Source: Luteimonas colneyensis
GTDB taxonomy: Bacteria > Pseudomonadota > Gammaproteobacteria > Xanthomonadales > Xanthomonadaceae
NCBI RefSeq assembly: GCF_014836665.1
Contig: NZ_JACSQJ010000002.1
Coordinates: 345,252 to 409,251 of the forward strand
Direction: 5' to 3'
Length of the DNA: 64,000 nt
Under the pieces are notes generated by a model that had not been told where the DNA came from, ran no database searches, and saw nothing but the letters and a program-made list of their open reading frames with translations. Shown here piece after piece: positions 17,995 to 26,607 of the stretch. The first letter of the stretch is position 1, and the number at the start of each line of letters is the position of its first letter. A program made the position numbers and the translations under genes.

Positions 17995-19656
17995 TCAGAA
18001 CCAGTTCACCGGGTTGAGCTTCTCGCCCAGCCACGTCGCGCCGTCGCTCACGGCCTGGCCGACGTCGCCGGCCACGTCCGCGACGATCTCCACGCCGTCG
18101 CCGACCACGTCGACCACGGTGTCGACCGCGTCACCCACCGCGTCGGCAGCGTCGCTCACCACCTGGCCCGCGCCCTCGACCACGCCGGCCACGGCGTCGA
18201 GCGGGGCTTCGAGGCCGGTGGCGTCGCCGATGTCACGCAGCAGACCGCCGCCGGCGTTGGCGAGGTTCTGGGTGGTGTCCCCGACCAGGCCGATGGCGCC
18301 GTCGGCCAGGCTGCCGACGGTGTCGATGGCGAAGTCGGCGACGTCGCCCACCGCCTGCGCGGTGGCGTCGACCACGTCACCCTGCAGGAACTCGTCGCCC
18401 GCCTGCGACAGGCCGTCCATCATTTCCGAGGCGTTGCCGCGTGCTTCCTCGGCCACTTCGACGCCCTGGCGGATGACGCTGCCTAGCTGGTTCAGGTTGT
18501 ACTCGCCGACGCGCTCGAGGCCGTCGATGGCGATGTTGCCGGCCGTGCTGATGCCGGCGTCGAGGACGTCGCCACCCACGTCGAGCAGGCCGTCTACCGC
18601 CCAGCCCAGCGCGGGCTCGCCGCCCGCGGTCAGCAGGCCACCGGCGAAGTCGCCGAGGCGGTCCAAGCCGGTGTTCACGGCGCCGCCGGCCTGCTCGGAC
18701 AGGGTCGGGCGGGTCGCGGGGTCGTAGGCCGCGTTCTGGCGCAGGGCGTCGACGTAGGAGGCGCCGTCGCCGCCGCCGCCGTGCAGCGCGGCCAGGTCGC
18801 CCAGCCCGCCCATGCCAGCGGGCGGGTCGATGCGCAGCTCGTGGCCGACCGCGTTCGGCGGCGACATGTTGAGGATCGGGATCAGCGGCACGTCCTGTTG
18901 TGCGGCGTTGAGCGGGTCGCCATTGACGATGTAGCGGCGCAGCTGGCCGCTGTCGGCGGCGTCCTCGCGTACGGCGTTGGGATTGAAGCCCAGCGACTCG
19001 AGGGTCTGGTCGCTCAGGCCGGCGGCGTTGAAGGTCACGCCGGGCACGCCCGTGGCCAGCGAGGCGGCGGACGCCAGGCCACCGCCCAGCGAGTGGCCGG
19101 TGAAGGCCACGTTGCCCTCGCCGAACGCCTGCTGCGCGGCCTCGGCCAGCGCGACCGCGTCGCGGTACTGCCCGGTTTCGAAGCCCAGGCCCTGCAGGCC
19201 GTTGTCGTCGGCATCGCCCGAAGGCGCCAGGCCCCAGTCGTCGGTGCCGCGGTAGGCGACCACGTACTGGCCCTGCTCGTTCTGGTAGATGGCGGCGTCG
19301 AAGCCCTCGCTGGTGCTGAGCAGCGCCGGATCGATCGGGATCTCGTTGCCCTGGGCGTCGACCAGCGCGCTGCCGTCGGCGCTGGGCTCGAGCCGGTGCC
19401 AGCCGGCATCCTGCAGCGCCTGCTCGGTCTGCGGGTTGTCGGCGGCGTAGACGTCGTTGGCCATCATCGCCAGCTGCAGGTCCAGGTCGGGCTGCGGCTG
19501 GGTGCCGGCCACCTGGCTGGCGAAGCTGCCGTCGCCCTGCGGATACGCATTGGCCACCTGCTGCAGCGACGGGGGCGGCTGCAGCGCCTGCGTGAAGCGA
19601 TCATCGATGCGCATCTGCTGCGCGACGGACAGTTGGCTGGCGATGGGCAGGCTCAT
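17995..19656 (-). CDS. Class-3 lipase-like protein with long 11-residue-repeat C-terminus, putative effector 2
   Basis: 553 residues, same architecture as the protein at 13743-15290. The N-terminus is short and Gln-rich (LSVAQQMRIDDRFTQALQPP); the hydrolase domain carries YVVAYRGTDDW and the elbow FTGHSLGGGLASAASLATGV with Ser189, very close to the first module (GHSQGGGLASVASLASGV). About the last 230 residues are low-complexity Asp/Val/Gly/Ala with an 11-residue rhythm (GDAVDTVVDVV, GDGVEIVADVA, GDVGQAVSDGA) and end in LGEKLNPVNWF. No signal peptide or recognised secretion tag. Directly followed by an ankyrin lipoprotein; I infer a phospholipase-type toxin with periplasmic immunity. Confidence 0.75.
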   Translation of the reverse strand: MSLPIASQLSVAQQMRIDDRFTQALQPPPSLQQVANAYPQGDGSFASQVAGTQPQPDLDLQLAMMANDVYAADNPQTEQALQDAGWHRLEPSADGSALVDAQGNEIPIDPALLSTSEGFDAAIYQNEQGQYVVAYRGTDDWGLAPSGDADDNGLQGLGFETGQYRDAVALAEAAQQAFGEGNVAFTGHSLGGGLASAASLATGVPGVTFNAAGLSDQTLESLGFNPNAVREDAADSGQLRRYIVNGDPLNAAQQDVPLIPILNMSPPNAVGHELRIDPPAGMGGLGDLAALHGGGGDGASYVDALRQNAAYDPATRPTLSEQAGGAVNTGLDRLGDFAGGLLTAGGEPALGWAVDGLLDVGGDVLDAGISTAGNIAIDGLERVGEYNLNQLGSVIRQGVEVAEEARGNASEMMDGLSQAGDEFLQGDVVDATAQAVGDVADFAIDTVGSLADGAIGLVGDTTQNLANAGGGLLRDIGDATGLEAPLDAVAGVVEGAGQVVSDAADAVGDAVDTVVDVVGDGVEIVADVAGDVGQAVSDGATWLGEKLNPVNWF

Positions 19657-19732
19657 GGCCGACTCCGGATCTGGATGCCACCAGACTAGGGACGCCGACG
19701 CCGGTCGCCAGCTGGGATCGACCCTAGGCAGC

Positions 19733-21220
19733 TCAGTCGGCGGGAACGGTGCGGCCGCGCGCCCAGTCGCGCAGCGCCTGGACCGGCTCGGCCATCACCA
19801 CCGACAGCGGCCGGGTGCGCCTGAGCTCGGCGCGCAGCCCGAAGTCGTTGAGCGGGGTGCCGGCGGCGTGCGCGGCATACAGGCCGGAGACGATGGCCTG
19901 CTCGATCTCGGCGCCCGAGAAGCCGTCGGCGGCCGCGGCCAGGCCGTCGAGTTCGAAGTCCTCGGCTGCCAACCCGCGCCGGCGCAGGTGCAGGGCGAAC
20001 AGCTCGCTCCGGGTGTCGGCGTCGGGCAGGTCGACGAAGAAGATCTCGTCGAAGCGGCCCTTGCGCAGCAGTTCGGCGGGCAGGTCCTGCACCTGGTTGG
20101 CGGTCGCGACCAGGAACACGTGCGACCTGCGCTCGGCCATCCAGGTCAGCAGGTAGCCGAGCACGCGCCGCGAGACGCCGCCGTCGCCGTCGCCGTTCGA
20201 GGACGCCAGCCCCTTCTCGATCTCGTCGATCCACAGCACGCAGGGCGCCAGCTGCTCGGTGGATTCGAGCGCGGCGCGCAGGTTCTTCTCGGTCTCGCCG
20301 TGGAACCTGTCGTACAGCGTGCCGAAGTCCAGCCGCACCAGCGGGACGCCGAAGCCGCCGGCGATCGACTTGGCCAGCAGCGACTTGCCGCAGCCCTGCA
20401 CGCCCAGCAGCAGCACGCCCTTCGGCGGGTCGAGCCCCGGCGGAGCCTCGCCGGACACGAACACCGTGCGCCGCTGGTCGATCCAGCGCTTCAGCGCGCG
20501 GGCGCCGGCGACGTCGGAGAACCGGGCGGTGTCGTATTCGTAGTGCAGGTGGCCACTGCGGTTGAGCAGTTCGAACTTGAGCTTCGCCAGCCGCGGCAGG
20601 TCGTCGTGGCCGAGCGCGCCGTCGCCGAAGATCAGCTGGCGCGCGATGCGGCGGGCGTCCGGCAGCGACAGCCCGCCGAGGTTGCGGACGATCAGCTTCA
20701 CCGCGTCGGCGTCGGCCTCGACGCGGCGGCCGCCGTGCTCGGCCTGGTAGCGCGTGGCCTCCTCGCGGACCATCTTCAGCAGGTCGTTGGCATCCGGCAG
20801 CCGGGTGCGGAAGCGCACCGCCTTGGCCTCCAGCTCCGCCGGCAGCTCCACCCGGTGGCCGACCAGCACCAGCACGTGGGGCAGGCAGTCCCGGCGCTGC
20901 AACAGGTCACGCAGCATGCGCTGGGTGCCGGCGTAGCCGAGGTAGGGGTGGAAGTCGAGCAGCAGGTAGACGCCGCGCTGTTCGGCGGAGTGGATCGCGC
21001 GCAGGGTGGTGGTGGCGTCGGGCGCGGCCTCGGCCGGATCCTCGCCGTCGAGGTCGATGCGGCGCAGGCCCTCGGTGATCGTCCAGCGGTACAGCGCGCG
21101 CCAGACGTGCAGCAGCGACTGCCGGAACAGCTCGACCACCCGCGGCTCGTCGGGCGTCTCGACGATGACCAGGGGGGTGTCGGCGCGGATCAGCGCGGCC
21201 AGGTCCTGCAAGTCGCTCAT
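19733..21220 (-). CDS. Ycf46-like AAA ATPase
   Basis: 495-residue cytosolic AAA protein. The N-terminal 230 residues are the Ycf46-type leader (TPLVIVETPDEPRVVELFR); the ATPase core has Walker A GVQGCGKS, Walker B CVLWIDEIEKG, sensor 1 FLVATAN and the arginine-finger region LRKGRFDEIFFVDLPD. Family members resemble ATPases of chloroplast and cyanobacterial genomes and their bacterial role is unclear, with links to CO2 or inorganic-carbon stress reported for cyanobacteria. It is divergent from a ParA-like gene 104 bp away, so the two may share control signals. Confidence 0.85.
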   Translation of the reverse strand: MSDLQDLAALIRADTPLVIVETPDEPRVVELFRQSLLHVWRALYRWTITEGLRRIDLDGEDPAEAAPDATTTLRAIHSAEQRGVYLLLDFHPYLGYAGTQRMLRDLLQRRDCLPHVLVLVGHRVELPAELEAKAVRFRTRLPDANDLLKMVREEATRYQAEHGGRRVEADADAVKLIVRNLGGLSLPDARRIARQLIFGDGALGHDDLPRLAKLKFELLNRSGHLHYEYDTARFSDVAGARALKRWIDQRRTVFVSGEAPPGLDPPKGVLLLGVQGCGKSLLAKSIAGGFGVPLVRLDFGTLYDRFHGETEKNLRAALESTEQLAPCVLWIDEIEKGLASSNGDGDGGVSRRVLGYLLTWMAERRSHVFLVATANQVQDLPAELLRKGRFDEIFFVDLPDADTRSELFALHLRRRGLAAEDFELDGLAAAADGFSGAEIEQAIVSGLYAAHAAGTPLNDFGLRAELRRTRPLSVVMAEPVQALRDWARGRTVPAD

Positions 21221-21324
21221 GGCTCGCGTGCATGATTCGGGAGAGTGGACATTCTATGTGCGCCAGCGCAGCCGGGGCGGTGTACCCTCGACTGCGAACG
21301 CGGACGGACGTGACCGGAGAGCGG

Positions 21325-21960
21325 ATGAAGACGGTGCTGGTGGCCAGTTCGAAGGGCGGCGCGGGCAAGACCACGATCGCCACCCACCTCGCCGCGCACG
21401 CGGCCCTGGAAGGCCGGCGCACGGCGCTGGTCGATGCCGATCCGCAGCAGTCGTCCACGCGCTGGGCCGAGCGCCGCGCGGCGCTGGAAAGCGCGGTCCT
21501 GCCGGTGCCCGGCGCACGGCGTGCCAAGGCGGCCTGGAAGTCGCTGCCCGAAACCACCCAGCGCGTGGTGGTCGACGCGCCGGCCGGCGCGATGGCCGAG
21601 GACCTCGGGGTCTGGCTCGAGCATGCCGATGCGGTGGTGGTGCCGGTGCAGCCGTCGGCGCTGGACCTCGATGCCACCGTGCACTTCCTCAACACGCTCG
21701 CGCAGCACCCGCGGGTGCGCCGCGGCGAACTGCGCGTCGGCCTGGTGGCCAACCGCATGAAGCCGTGGACCAACGCTTCGCAGGCCACGCTCGACCTGCT
21801 CGGCCAGTGGCCCTACCCGGTGGTGGCCACGCTGCGCGACAGCCAGGCCTACGTGCTGCTGGTCGGCCTCGGGCGCAGCCTGTTCGACTACCGTTCGGCC
21901 CAGGTCCGCGACCATCAGGCGGACTGGGCCCCGCTGCTGAAATGGCTGGGCAGGCCCTGA
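21325..21960 (+). CDS. ParA/MinD-like ATPase
   Basis: 211-residue P-loop ATPase of the ParA superfamily, with the deviant Walker A SSKGGAGKTTIATHLA at the N-terminus, switch I DADPQQSS and Walker B-like VVVDAPAG. It is shorter than chromosomal ParA (about 260) and no parB is adjacent, so it is probably an orphan ParA acting on another cargo. The start at 21325 gives the canonical family N-terminus (MKTVLVASSKGG) and follows GGAGAGCGG. The next gene starts 26 bp downstream in the same direction. Confidence 0.82.
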   Translation: MKTVLVASSKGGAGKTTIATHLAAHAALEGRRTALVDADPQQSSTRWAERRAALESAVLPVPGARRAKAAWKSLPETTQRVVVDAPAGAMAEDLGVWLEHADAVVVPVQPSALDLDATVHFLNTLAQHPRVRRGELRVGLVANRMKPWTNASQATLDLLGQWPYPVVATLRDSQAYVLLVGLGRSLFDYRSAQVRDHQADWAPLLKWLGRP

Positions 21961-21986
21961 CCGCGCCCGGCAAGGAGAAGGACACG

Positions 21987-22475
21987 ATGGCGATCGACAC
22001 CCGGGACATCCTGCTGCTGCGCCACGCCCATGCCGAAGCCGCCGGTCCCGGGCAGGCCGACCTCGACCGCCCGCTGTCGCCCGAAGGCCAGGCCGAAGCC
22101 GAGGCTGCCGGGCGCTGGCTGCTCGAACACCGGCTGCTGCCGGATCTGGTGCTGTGCTCGCCGGCGCGGCGCACGCGCGAGACCCTCGAGGCCGTGCTCG
22201 CCGTGATCGGTTACGTCGACCAGCGCCTGGAGCCGGCGATCTACGACGCCACGCCCGGGACCCTGGCGGCCCTGGCCGATGGCCATCGCGATCTCGGCCG
22301 GCTGATGCTGGTCGGCCACAACCCCGGCCTGGAGCGGCTCGCGGCGCTGCTGCACAGCGGCCAGTCCGGCGACTACCGCGGGATGCCGCCCGGTGCGATC
22401 GCGCATCTGCGCCTGCCCGTGGCCGCCGAGGTCGAGCCGGGCGCCGCGAGCCTTGCCGACTTCTGGTGGCCGTGA
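21987..22475 (+). CDS. sixA: Phosphohistidine phosphatase SixA
   Basis: 162-residue histidine phosphatase. The catalytic RHAHAE motif occurs at residues 11-16 and the partner motif LMLVGHNPGLE in the second half holds the second His. SixA removes phosphate from His-containing phosphotransfer domains, including NPr of the nitrogen PTS. RBS AAGGAGAAGG precedes the ATG. Its stop overlaps the next GTG start in a GTGA sequence, implying translational coupling with the YceI gene. Confidence 0.85.
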   Translation: MAIDTRDILLLRHAHAEAAGPGQADLDRPLSPEGQAEAEAAGRWLLEHRLLPDLVLCSPARRTRETLEAVLAVIGYVDQRLEPAIYDATPGTLAALADGHRDLGRLMLVGHNPGLERLAALLHSGQSGDYRGMPPGAIAHLRLPVAAEVEPGAASLADFWWP

Positions 22476-23038
22476 GGCGTGCAGGCGTCATTGCATGGCT
22501 GTCCCTCGTCGCGGCCACGCTGGCCGCGCTGCCGGTGCGCGCGACCGGGATCGACGCCGCCGCCTCGCGGGTCGGCTTCCAGCTGGTCACCCGCTGGGGC
22601 GAGACGATCGATGGCCGCTTCCCGGTCTTCGACGGCGAGGTGACGCGGCTGCCTGATGGGCGGCAGCAGGTCCGGCTGTCGCTGTCGGCGGCCGACGTGG
22701 AGATCCTGGACAGCGCGCGCCGCTCGCAGATGACCCGCGGCGCCGGCTTCTTCGACGCCCGGCGGTTTCCCTGGATCACCTTCCTGTCCGACCCCTTCGA
22801 TCCGGCCCTGCTCGAACTGGGCGGGCAGCTGCGGGGCGTGCTGAGCATCCGCGACATCCAGCGGCGCGAGGCCTTCACCGTGCTGGCGTCGGCCTGCGCG
22901 CGCCCGGCGCTGGACTGTCCGGTGCTGGCGGCCGGCGTGGTCGACCGCACGGCGTACGGCATGAACCGCTGGCCGATCGTGGTCGGACGCAAGGTCCGCT
23001 TCGAACTGCGCATCCGCATGGAGGGCGGCGGGGAGTGA
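22472..23038 (+). CDS. YceI-family periplasmic protein
   Basis: 188-residue lipocalin-like protein of the YceI family, which binds polyisoprenoid or amide lipids in the periplasm. It starts with GTG at 22472 overlapping the sixA stop (GTGA) and has a signal peptide (VRRAGVIAWLSLVAATLAAL, cleavage near VRAT). Family landmarks are visible: ASRVGFQLVTRWGETIDGRF, a central beta region SLSAADVEILDSARRSQMTR and FFDARRFPWITFLS. The stop overlaps the GTG of the next gene in the same way, so sixA, this gene and the PLD gene form a tightly coupled run. Confidence 0.85.
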   Translation: MRRAGVIAWLSLVAATLAALPVRATGIDAAASRVGFQLVTRWGETIDGRFPVFDGEVTRLPDGRQQVRLSLSAADVEILDSARRSQMTRGAGFFDARRFPWITFLSDPFDPALLELGGQLRGVLSIRDIQRREAFTVLASACARPALDCPVLAAGVVDRTAYGMNRWPIVVGRKVRFELRIRMEGGGE

Positions 23039-24930
23039 AACCGCTGCTGAAACTCCTGCTGCTGGCCTGGATGCTGGCGACCGGCGCCTGCGCCACGCTG
23101 TCGGATGAGCAGGCCGGGGCGGCGGCGCGCATCGCGGCCCAGGCGCGGCCGGTGCTGGTGGATTGCGCGCGCGACGACGCCTGCGCCTCGCCCTCGTCGC
23201 TGCGCGCGCTGGGCCTCGACGCGATGGCGGCGAGCACGCCCGCCGCCTCCCGCCACCACGCGCTGATCCTCGACTACGGCCAGGACGCGCTGCTGGCGCG
23301 GCTGAGCCTGATCCGCTCCGCGCAGCGGTCGGTGGACCTGCAGACCTACATTTTCGACGAGGACGATGCCGGCCACCTGTTCCTCGACGAACTGCTGGCC
23401 GCCGCGCGCCGCGGGGTCAAGGTGCGGGTGCTGGTGGACCAGCTGTCGGCGCTGCGCGAGGTGGAGACGCTGGCGGCGCTGGCCGGCGCCCACGCCAACT
23501 TCGAGATGCGCATCTACAACCCGCTGCTCGGGCGCGCGCGCATCAACTATCCGCAGTACGTGCTGGCCGCAGCCTGCTGCTGGCGGCGGCTCAACCAGCG
23601 CATGCACAACAAGCTGCTGCTGGTCGACGGCCTGGTCGGCATCACCGGCGGGCGCAACTACCAGAACAGCTATTACGACTGGGACCCCGAGTACAACTTC
23701 CGCGACCGCGACCTGTTCGTCGCCGGCCCCACGGTGGCCGGCATGGCCGCGAGCTTCGACGAGTACTGGGACGCGCGCCTCACCCGCACGCTGCCGGAGC
23801 TCGCCGACGTCGGCCGCCTGCTGCTGCGCGAGGGCGTGCCGCCGGTGCCGCACGCGCCGTTCGAGCTGCCGGAGCGCGTGGAGCGGATCTCGCGCGACGC
23901 GGACGATCCGCTGCTCGTCGATGCGCTGGCCGCGGCGTCGATGCCGGTGGGCGCGGTCGACTTCATTTCCGATCCGCCGGAGAAGCATCGCTCGGGCTAC
24001 GAGGGCGTGGCGCCGTCCACGCGCGGCCTGCTGGAGCTGATCGAAGGCGCGCGCGAGGAAGTGATCCTGCAGACGCCCTACCTGGTGCTGTCGCCCGGCG
24101 CACAGGACCTGTTCACCCGCCTGCACCGGCGCGACGACCCGCCGCGCGTGCTGGTGTCGACCAACAGCCTGGCAGCCACCGACGCCTTCATCACCTACGC
24201 GCTCTCGTACAAGTACAAGCGCCGCCACCTGCGCGAGTTCGGCTTCGAGATCCACGAGTTCAAGCCCTTCCCGCAGGATGCGCCGATCGACGTCGAGGCC
24301 ACCGGCACGGTGGACCTGGGCGATCGCGGCGCACAGGCGCCGGTGGCACCCGCCGACGAATCGCGGGCGCCGCGCACGCGCCCGCTGGAACGGGAGTATT
24401 CCGCGCTGCGCTGGTCGGGCTTTTCCGCGCACGAACGCGTGCCGCTGAAGCGCGGCGGCGTGCGCTTCGGCCTGCATTCGAAGTCGCTGGTGGTGGACGA
24501 GCGCATCGGCGTGGTCGGTACCCACAACTTCGATCCGCGCGGCGACGACTACAACACCGAGAGCGCGGTGGTGATCGAGGACGACGCGTTCGCGCGCGCG
24601 CTCGCCGACAGCATCCGTCGCGACATGGCTCCGGCGAACGCCTGGGTGGTCGCGCCGCGCGACCGGCCGGTGGTGCTCTCCGGCCTCGACTACTCGCTGG
24701 GCAAGGTGTCGGAGTCGCTGCCGGTGTTCGATCTCTGGCCGACGCGCTATGCCACCGCCTACGAGTTCCGCCCGGGGCCGGACTGCCCCGTGCCCCTGCC
24801 GCCCGGCGATCCGCGCTTCCGCGACTGCCACGAGCCGGTGGGCGACTTCCCCGAGGTGCGCATCGGGCTGAAGGCGATCCTGACCCGGATCTTCACCGCC
24901 TTCGGCGCGGGCCTGGCCCCGATTCTCTGA
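23035..24930 (+). CDS. Phospholipase D-family protein, cardiolipin-synthase (ClsC) type
   Basis: 631-residue lipoprotein with lipobox ATGAC near residue 19. Two HxK(x)4D catalytic motifs are intact: MHNKLLLVDGLVGITGGRNY and LHSKSLVVDERIGVVGTHNF, both followed by the G..N portion. The layout matches ClsC-like cardiolipin synthases, which join phosphatidylglycerol and phosphatidylethanolamine, although a nuclease or other phosphatidyltransferase role cannot be excluded. It starts with a GTG overlapping the previous stop by 4 bp (GTGA), the second such coupling in this run. Confidence 0.85.
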   Translation: MKPLLKLLLLAWMLATGACATLSDEQAGAAARIAAQARPVLVDCARDDACASPSSLRALGLDAMAASTPAASRHHALILDYGQDALLARLSLIRSAQRSVDLQTYIFDEDDAGHLFLDELLAAARRGVKVRVLVDQLSALREVETLAALAGAHANFEMRIYNPLLGRARINYPQYVLAAACCWRRLNQRMHNKLLLVDGLVGITGGRNYQNSYYDWDPEYNFRDRDLFVAGPTVAGMAASFDEYWDARLTRTLPELADVGRLLLREGVPPVPHAPFELPERVERISRDADDPLLVDALAAASMPVGAVDFISDPPEKHRSGYEGVAPSTRGLLELIEGAREEVILQTPYLVLSPGAQDLFTRLHRRDDPPRVLVSTNSLAATDAFITYALSYKYKRRHLREFGFEIHEFKPFPQDAPIDVEATGTVDLGDRGAQAPVAPADESRAPRTRPLEREYSALRWSGFSAHERVPLKRGGVRFGLHSKSLVVDERIGVVGTHNFDPRGDDYNTESAVVIEDDAFARALADSIRRDMAPANAWVVAPRDRPVVLSGLDYSLGKVSESLPVFDLWPTRYATAYEFRPGPDCPVPLPPGDPRFRDCHEPVGDFPEVRIGLKAILTRIFTAFGAGLAPIL

Positions 24931-25011
24931 GACCCCCCCGAAATGACCGTTCGTCGGCGCGCGGGCCCGGCGCGGGCACCTGTGACCTTTGACCTATTGC
25001 GGTAGGTGGGT

Positions 25012-25035
25012 GGTGTGGTAGTCTACCAACACACC
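25012..25035. promoter_or_regulatory. Operator-like inverted repeat upstream of a small gene
   Basis: The core TGGTAGTCTACCA (25016-25028) is a perfect palindrome around one central base, and allowing one bulged base it extends to GGTGTGGTAG...CTACCAACACACC. It lies 30 bp before the ATG of a 60-residue gene in an otherwise plain 134-bp gap, the place expected for a repressor site. A TTGACC at 24989 could be a -35 box but no convincing -10 is seen. Confidence 0.45.
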
Positions 25036-25064
25036 GAGTCACAACCCCCCCGCAGGAGATCGCC

Positions 25065-25247
25065 ATGTACCGCACCGACACCAACGCCGCCTCCGTCCGG
25101 ACGCCCGCCGCCGCCCGCCTGCCGGTCCACGCCCCCCGCTACCGCGCCCGTGATTTCGGCACCGGCTACGGCAGCAGCAGCGGCTACGCGGCCAGCCGCC
25201 GCTACACCCCGGGCAGCCAGCCTGCGGCGCGCTTCCGCCTCGCCTGA
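25065..25247 (+). CDS. Small basic protein, Tyr/Ser/Arg/Ala-rich
   Basis: 60-residue protein starting MYRTDTNAASVRTPAAARLP and ending PAARFRLA, with a Gly/Ser/Tyr patch GTGYGSSSGYAASRRY. It is likely real because it has a strong AGGAG (GCAGGAGATCGCC) at correct spacing and its own upstream palindrome. No domain, signal peptide or membrane helix is recognised; the composition suggests a disordered, possibly nucleic-acid-binding peptide. Function unknown. Confidence 0.5.
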   Translation: MYRTDTNAASVRTPAAARLPVHAPRYRARDFGTGYGSSSGYAASRRYTPGSQPAARFRLA

Positions 25248-25323
25248 AGGCCTGATTGACCCGGGGGGGACCCGGTCCTAGGCTGGCGCGCCCCGGCGCC
25301 AGCCCGGGACACCGGAGCCCAGC

Positions 25324-25758
25324 ATGACCCCCCAGCCTTCGATCTTCCGCCGCGGCCTCGACCTGGCCGCCCTCAACGCCCTTTCCAGGGGCACGGCGAT
25401 CGAGGCCTTGGGCATCGAATTCGTGGACATCGGCGACGACCGCCTGGTCGCGACCATGCCGGTGGATCCGCGCACCGTGCAGCCCTACGGTCTGCTCCAT
25501 GGCGGCGCCTCGGTCCTGCTGGCCGAAACCCTCGGCAGCAGCGCGGGCAACATGTGCGTCGCCGAAGGCGAAGTCTGCGTCGGCCTCGAGATCAACGCCA
25601 ACCACGTGCGCGCCGTCCGCGAAGGCCGGGTCACCGGCACCGCCAGGCCGCTGCACCTCGGCCGCAGCACCCAGGTCTGGGAGATCCGCATCGAGGATGC
25701 GCGCGGGCGCCTGGCCTGCGTCTCGCGGCTCACGCTCGCCGTCGTCCCGGCGACCTGA
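25324..25758 (+). CDS. Hotdog-fold acyl-CoA thioesterase, YdiI/MenI-like
   Basis: 144-residue single-domain hotdog thioesterase. The family sequence QPYGLLHGGASVLLAETLGS contains the His-Gly-Gly and catalytic Glu (AET) of the YdiI/PaaI-like group, followed by INANHVRAVREGRVTGTARPL. It hydrolyses aromatic or fatty acyl-CoAs such as 1,4-dihydroxy-2-naphthoyl-CoA in relatives; the present substrate is unknown. Cytosolic, apparently a single gene followed 48 bp later by an acyltransferase. Confidence 0.87.
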   Translation: MTPQPSIFRRGLDLAALNALSRGTAIEALGIEFVDIGDDRLVATMPVDPRTVQPYGLLHGGASVLLAETLGSSAGNMCVAEGEVCVGLEINANHVRAVREGRVTGTARPLHLGRSTQVWEIRIEDARGRLACVSRLTLAVVPAT

Positions 25759-25806
25759 TCGGCCTCTCCGCTACCGGCCTCCGACCCCATCCGGTATCGT
25801 GCCGCC

Positions 25807-26607
25807 ATGCGTTCGACCACCGTTCCCAGCGCACGCGCCGGAGGCCGCCTGGTGCGCGCGGGCCGCTATGCCCTGCGCGTGCCGATGCTGCTCTGGCACG
25901 CGCTCGTCCACCTGCCGCCGGTGATGCTGGGCCTCATGCTGCCGGGCGACCTGCGCGACCGCGACGGGGCGGGATGGCATGCCAGGCTCGTGCGCCTCTG
26001 GCAGGGCGGGCTGATGCGCGTGTTCGGGATGCGCATGCGGCGGGTGGGGGAGCCGCTGCCCGGCGCGACCCTGTTCGTGGCCAACCACGTCAGCTGGATG
26101 GACATCTCGGCCCTGCACAGCCAGCGCATGATGGGCTTCGTGGCCAAGCGGGAGATCGACGGCTGGCCGCTGGTGGGGCGGATGGCGCGCCGCGGTGGGA
26201 CCATCTTCCACCAGCGCGGCAGCCAGGAGTCGATGGGCGGCGTGATCGACGCGATGCTGTCGCGGCTGCGCGAAGGGCGCTCGGTGGGCGTGTTCCCCGA
26301 GGGGCGCACCCGCGGCGGCGACGAGGTCGGGCCCTTCCACGCCCGCATCTTCATGGCCGCGGTCGAGGCCGGGGTGCCCGTGCAGCCGGTGGCGCTGCGC
26401 TACGGCGCCGGCGGCGAAGGCCAGCGCGCGGTGGCGTTCCAGGGTCGCGAGAACTTCCTGCAGAACTTCCTGCGCCTGTTGGGTGAACCCGCGCGCACGG
26501 TCGACGTGGTGTTCCTCGAGCCGGTGATGCCGGGCGAGGCGGAAGGCCGCGCCGCGATCGCCAGGATCGCGCGCGAGCGCATCGTCGAGGCGCTGCGCGC
26601 GCCGTGA
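25807..26607 (+). CDS. 1-acyl-sn-glycerol-3-phosphate acyltransferase-like (PlsC domain)
   Basis: 266-residue lysophospholipid acyltransferase. A hydrophobic N-terminal anchor (MLLWHALVHLPPVMLGLML) is followed by block I NHVSWMD (His-x4-Asp), block II around KREIDGWPLVGRMARRGG and block III FPEGRT, with block IV near VPVQPVALRY. It would transfer an acyl chain to lysophosphatidate or a lyso-ornithine lipid at the inner membrane. Its TGA overlaps the GTG start of the next gene, so the two are coupled. Confidence 0.85.
   Translation: MRSTTVPSARAGGRLVRAGRYALRVPMLLWHALVHLPPVMLGLMLPGDLRDRDGAGWHARLVRLWQGGLMRVFGMRMRRVGEPLPGATLFVANHVSWMDISALHSQRMMGFVAKREIDGWPLVGRMARRGGTIFHQRGSQESMGGVIDAMLSRLREGRSVGVFPEGRTRGGDEVGPFHARIFMAAVEAGVPVQPVALRYGAGGEGQRAVAFQGRENFLQNFLRLLGEPARTVDVVFLEPVMPGEAEGRAAIARIARERIVEALRAP

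Noticed and set aside
24989..25024. Sigma-70 promoter TTGACC...TAGTCT before the small gene at 25065
   Set aside because: The gap between the two hexamers is 24 bp, too long for a standard promoter.
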